Assembly: GCA_025455445.1 (NCBI GenBank)
Contig: JALOMN010000042.1
Coordinates: forward strand, 1-9,622
Reading direction: 5' to 3'
DNA: 9,622 nucleotides
Source: Cyclobacteriaceae bacterium
Lineage (GTDB): Bacteria; Bacteroidota; Bacteroidia; Cytophagales; Cyclobacteriaceae
Shown here: positions 7,400-9,622 of the stretch, piece after piece
Layout of the letters: each line of letters begins with the position of its first letter
Position numbering within the stretch: position 1 is the stretch's first letter
Position numbers and translations under genes: made by a program
The notes under the pieces: generated by a model
Seen by the model: the letters and a program-made list of their open reading frames with translations, nothing else
What the model was told of the DNA's origin: nothing
The model's database searches: none

Positions 7400-7810
7400 A
7401 TGAAAATAGCAGTTACACGCAAAGAACACTTTAACGCAGCACATCGCTTGTTTAATCCTGACTGGACAGATGAGAAGAATGATGCTGTGTTTGGTAAATG
7501 TAACAATCCTAATTTCCACGGACATAATTATGATTTTTTTGTAACGTTAATCGGAGAACCTGATCCTGATACAGGCTATGTATATGATTTAAAAAAACTG
7601 AGTGACATTATTAAAGAACATGTACTCGATGTTTTTGATCATAAAAACCTTAACTTAGATACACCTCATTTTAAAAATCTAAATCCCACTGCAGAAAATA
7701 TTGCGTTGGTAATCTGGCGGATATTGCGACAACAAATTGACAACCAGTATGAGCTTAAAATCAAACTCTATGAGACAGAAAGAAATATCGTTGAATATCC
7801 GGCCCATTAA
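7400..7810 (+). CDS. 6-pyruvoyl-tetrahydropterin synthase / QueD family enzyme (PTPS-type active site)
   Basis: A 136-aa cytosolic enzyme of the T-fold PTPS/QueD family, acting on 7,8-dihydroneopterin triphosphate, the product of the FolE encoded just downstream. Zinc ligands are His15 (FNAAHRL) and His40/His42 (HGHNY). The catalytic triad is Cys34, Asp80 and His81 (the latter two in DHKNLNLD), and the pterin-anchoring acid is Glu125 (YETERN). The Cys-to-His spacing is C-x5-HGH (KCNNPNFHGHNY), as in animal PTPS, whereas E. coli-type QueD has C-x3-HGH. Animal PTPS yields 6-pyruvoyl-tetrahydropterin for biopterin, and QueD yields 6-carboxy-tetrahydropterin for queuosine. Automatic annotation would probably say QueD; from the motif I cannot decide, and some PTPS-type bacterial enzymes may do either. 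ATG 7400 is the only sensible start, with only a weak AGG 11 nt upstream. Length is normal. The folE start follows the stop by 16 nt, so this is a two-gene operon. Confidence 0.88.
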   Translation: MKIAVTRKEHFNAAHRLFNPDWTDEKNDAVFGKCNNPNFHGHNYDFFVTLIGEPDPDTGYVYDLKKLSDIIKEHVLDVFDHKNLNLDTPHFKNLNPTAENIALVIWRILRQQIDNQYELKIKLYETERNIVEYPAH

Positions 7811-7816
7811 TCCCAT

Positions 7817-7822
7817 AGAGGA
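7817..7822 (+). promoter_or_regulatory. Ribosome binding site of folE (AGAGGA)
   Basis: AGAGGA lies 4 nt before ATG 7827 and 6 nt after the stop codon of the upstream pterin gene. It is the only good Shine-Dalgarno in the window and decides the folE start: the earlier in-frame candidates at 7737 (TTG), 7749 and 7770 (ATG) have none and would overlap the upstream gene. The position suggests translational coupling. Confidence 0.6.
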
Positions 7823-7826
7823 CGAT

Positions 7827-8459
7827 ATGGATGACGACCACTTGCTCACCTCGTGGAACACGCCTATGCGTGAGGATGCATTTGAATTAACTGACGATGA
7901 GAAAGTTGAAAAAATTGAAAAACATTTTCAACACATCATGGAGATTTTAGGTCTCGACCTTTCTGACGACAGCCTCAAAGGAACACCTCGCAGAGTTGCT
8001 AAAATGTATGTGAAGGAAGTATTCAGTGGATTAAATCCAAAGAACCGTCCGGTAGCAAGACTTTTTGAGAATAAGTACAAATACGATCAGATGTTGGTAG
8101 AAAAGGATATCACCTTTTATTCACACTGTGAGCATCACTTCGTTCCGATTTATGGTAAAGCACACGTAGCTTATTTCAGCGGTGGAAAAGTGATCGGACT
8201 TTCAAAAATTAACCGCATCGTTCAATACTTTGCCAAGCGCCCACAAGTACAGGAACGTTTAACCGTGCAGATTGGAAAAGAACTTCAGCGCATACTGGGA
8301 ACAGATAGTGTAGCCGTGGTAATGGATGCGAACCACATGTGTGTTGCCTCCCGGGGAGTTGGTGATACCAACAGTAAAACCGGAACGGCTTTCTTCGGAG
8401 GCAAGTTTGAAGAAGAAAACACGCGCAGGGAGTTTATGAATTATATCAATAGTAAATAA
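7827..8459 (+). CDS. folE: GTP cyclohydrolase I
   Basis: A 210-aa enzyme that converts GTP to 7,8-dihydroneopterin triphosphate plus formate, the first step to folate, biopterin-type and queuosine pterins; the family forms a toroidal decamer in the cytosol. The zinc ligands are visible as Cys101 and His104 (SHCEHHFVP) and Cys172 (HMCVASRGV). They line up with E. coli Cys110, His113 and Cys181 at a constant offset of nine. Other signatures are LKGTPRRVAKMY (50-61), GLSKINRIVQYFAKRPQVQERLT (124-146) and the C-terminal FFGGKF. The N-terminal 20 residues (MDDDHLLTSW) are acidic and not conserved. ATG 7827 is chosen for its AGAGGA site and lack of overlap; a start at 7770 would add 19 residues and one at 7737 would add 30. 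It forms an operon with the PTPS-type gene that supplies the next step, ending in the hairpin at 8498-8531. Standard zinc-type FolE, not FolE2. Confidence 0.96.
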   Translation: MDDDHLLTSWNTPMREDAFELTDDEKVEKIEKHFQHIMEILGLDLSDDSLKGTPRRVAKMYVKEVFSGLNPKNRPVARLFENKYKYDQMLVEKDITFYSHCEHHFVPIYGKAHVAYFSGGKVIGLSKINRIVQYFAKRPQVQERLTVQIGKELQRILGTDSVAVVMDANHMCVASRGVGDTNSKTGTAFFGGKFEEENTRREFMNYINSK

Positions 8460-8497
8460 AGGTAGTTTTTTTAGGTAGTTATCTTTTTGAATTAAGG

Positions 8498-8541
8498 AAC
8501 AGGTTTCAGACGTAAAAATCTGAAACCTGTTTTCTTTTATA
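8498..8541 (+). terminator. Intrinsic terminator of the PTPS-folE operon
   Basis: AACAGGTTTCAGA (8498-8510) is perfectly complementary to TCTGAAACCTGTT (8519-8531), a 13-bp stem with the 8-nt loop CGTAAAAA, followed by a T-rich run (TTTCTTTTAT). It lies 38 nt after the folE stop codon and clearly separates this operon from the aconitase gene. Confidence 0.85.
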
Positions 8542-8624
8542 ACCAACTTCAGTTTCAATATTCATTTTTTGTGTTGAACCTTCAAGGTATTAAAGGCGCT
8601 GGATGGAGCAAATATCAGCCACTT

Positions 8625-8636
8625 AAATCATGATTT
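8625..8636. repeat. Perfect 12-bp palindrome upstream of aconitase, possible operator
   Basis: AAATCATGATTT is a perfect palindrome 93 nt before the aconitase ATG and about 54 nt before the promoter-like TATTTTAG. A dimeric regulator could bind it, but no regulator is encoded in the window and a chance palindrome of this length in AT-rich DNA is possible. Confidence 0.3.
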
Positions 8637-8689
8637 GTAAAACCTATATCATACTTGCCATTACAGCCTCTTATTCAACAAAAAATTAC

Positions 8690-8697
8690 TATTTTAG
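8690..8697 (+). promoter_or_regulatory. Candidate -7 element of the aconitase gene
   Basis: TATTTTAG differs from the Bacteroidota TAnnTTTG element at one fixed position and lies 32 nt before the aconitase ATG. No TTG is at the expected -33 position, so the call is tentative. Confidence 0.3.
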
Positions 8698-8729
8698 CCC
8701 CCCGTAAACCACGATATAAATAACGATTT

Positions 8730-9622
8730 ATGGTATTCGATTTAGACATGATTAAGGCATTGTATAGTGCAATGCCCGGCCGCATTGCAAAGGCCCGTAA
8801 AGTGGTGGGTAAACCACTTACGCTTTCTGAAAAAATATTGTATTCACATTTACATGCGGATCAGAAGTTGGAAAACTTCGGACGCGGTAAATCATATGTT
8901 GATTTTGCGCCCGACCGTGTGGCCATGCAGGATGCCACTGCTCAGATGGCGTTGTTGCAATTCATGTCGGCCGGAAGGCCAAAAGTGGCAGTGCCTTCTA
9001 CCGTGCATTGCGATCACCTGATCACCGCCAAAGTTGGTGCTCAGAATGACCTTACCGCAGCAAATACCGAAAGCAAGGAAGTATTTGATTTTCTGGCTTC
9101 TGTTTCGAATAAATATGGTATCGGATTCTGGAAGCCAGGTGCCGGTATAATCCACCAGGTTGTGCTTGAAAACTATGCCTTCCCCGGTGGCATGATGATT
9201 GGAACTGACTCCCATACGGTAAATGCCGGAGGTTTGGGAATGGTGGCTATCGGTGTGGGTGGTGCCGATGCCGTTGACGTAATGGCGGGCATGGCCTGGG
9301 AACTGAAATTTCCTAAACTTATTGGTGTGAAACTGACTGGTAAGCTTAGTGGCTGGACTGCTGCGAAAGACGTGATCTTGAAAGTGGCTGGTATCCTTAC
9401 CGTAAAAGGTGGAACCGGTGCTATTGTAGAATATTTTGGTGAAGGTGCAACTTCTATGAGCTGCACAGGTAAAGGCACCATCTGTAACATGGGTGCAGAA
9501 ATTGGTGCTACTACTTCCACATTCGGTTATGATGCTTCTATGGAACGCTACCTGGTATCTACCGGTCGTGCAGAAGTAGCCAAGATGGCAAACAAGATTA
9601 AAGAACACCTTACTGCCGACCC
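8730..9622 (+). CDS. Aconitate hydratase, mitochondrial type (5' part, cut by window end)
   Basis: The first 297 codons of an [4Fe-4S] aconitase that interconverts citrate and isocitrate in the TCA cycle; full-length members have about 750-790 residues, so well over half lies beyond the right edge. Substrate-site residues known from pig mitochondrial aconitase are all present at a constant offset of five: Gln67 (72), Asp95-His96 (100/101, in HCDHL), His142 (147), Asp160-Ser161-His162 (165-167, in [11 protein letters not shown]) and Glu257 (262, in [12 protein letters not shown]). This agreement points to the mitochondrial-type family rather than AcnA/IRP1 or AcnB. The three cluster cysteines come later in the family and are not in view. 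The start ATG 8730 gives [22 protein letters not shown] 8748 is a less likely alternative, since relatives carry a similar N-terminal extension. The frame stays open to the edge. It has its own upstream region after the folE terminator. Confidence 0.96.
   Translation, partial: MVFDLDMIKALYSAMPGRIAKARKVVGKPLTLSEKILYSHLHADQKLENFGRGKSYVDFAPDRVAMQDATAQMALLQFMSAGRPKVAVPSTVHCDHLITAKVGAQNDLTAANTESKEVFDFLASVSNKYGIGFWKPGAGIIHQVVLENYAFPGGMMIGTDSHTVNAGGLGMVAIGVGGADAVDVMAGMAWELKFPKLIGVKLTGKLSGWTAAKDVILKVAGILTVKGGTGAIVEYFGEGATSMSCTGKGTICNMGAEIGATTSTFGYDASMERYLVSTGRAEVAKMANKIKEHLTAD

Larger units (their letters stand above)
8460..8729 (+). other. Intergenic region between folE and aconitase
   Basis: These 270 nt hold no credible ORF. 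They contain a short direct repeat GGTAGTT (8461-8467 and 8474-8480), the folE terminator (8498-8531), a small inverted repeat ACCTT-C-AAGGT (8578-8588), a perfect 12-bp palindrome (8625-8636) and a promoter-like TATTTTAG (8690-8697) ahead of the aconitase gene. Confidence 0.7.

Noticed and set aside
8461..8480. Direct repeat of GGTAGTT after folE
   Set aside because: Two 7-nt copies in low-complexity T-rich DNA are not enough to call a repeat element.
8892..9608. A 238-codon open frame on the minus strand
   Set aside because: It lies fully antisense to the aconitase gene, whose catalytic residues all align; the translation is rich in His, Ser, Thr and Cys with no recognisable motif, as expected for a shadow frame.

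Overview
The window looks like an ordinary chromosomal stretch from a member of the Bacteroidota (a Cytophagales-, Chitinophagales- or Sphingobacteriales-like organism is my best guess). The signs are a moderate AT bias, genes that mostly lack a Shine-Dalgarno sequence, several TAnnTTTG-like -7 elements typical of the phylum, a mitochondrial-type aconitase, and a DUF1080 secreted hydrolase next to a large secreted glycosidase-like protein. No RNA gene, insertion sequence, CRISPR array, phage gene or attachment site was seen.

Layout: (1) Positions 59-4325, plus strand: a secreted 729-aa glycoside-hydrolase-like protein, a major facilitator transporter 13 nt downstream, and a secreted DUF1080 (3-keto-disaccharide hydrolase-like) protein that probably also has its own promoter. 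Together they suggest a small carbohydrate-processing module. (2) Positions 4376-7264, minus strand: a CPA1 Na+/H+ antiporter followed after 15 nt by a flavin-containing monooxygenase, very likely one operon. A single symmetric hairpin at 4347-4377 separates the converging gene sets. (3) Positions 7400-8459, plus strand: a 6-pyruvoyl-tetrahydropterin-synthase-type protein followed after 16 nt by GTP cyclohydrolase I. These are successive enzymes of tetrahydropterin synthesis and end in a strong 13-bp terminator. (4) From 8730 to the right edge: the first 297 codons of a mitochondrial-type aconitase, cut by the window end.

How they work together: FolE makes 7,8-dihydroneopterin triphosphate from GTP and the neighbouring PTPS-type enzyme uses it. 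The animal-like active site of that enzyme leaves open whether the product feeds a biopterin-like cofactor or the queuosine pathway. In the first module, glycosides could be cleaved or trimmed in the periplasm or outside the cell, and the MFS protein could import a product. The antiporter/monooxygenase pair has no obvious metabolic link.

I found no convincing new biological system. The points most worth a second look are the unassigned glycosidase-like protein and its cluster, the PTPS-type active site coupled to folE, and a perfect 12-bp palindrome upstream of aconitase. Every gene in the window appears intact apart from the aconitase, which is cut only by the window edge.
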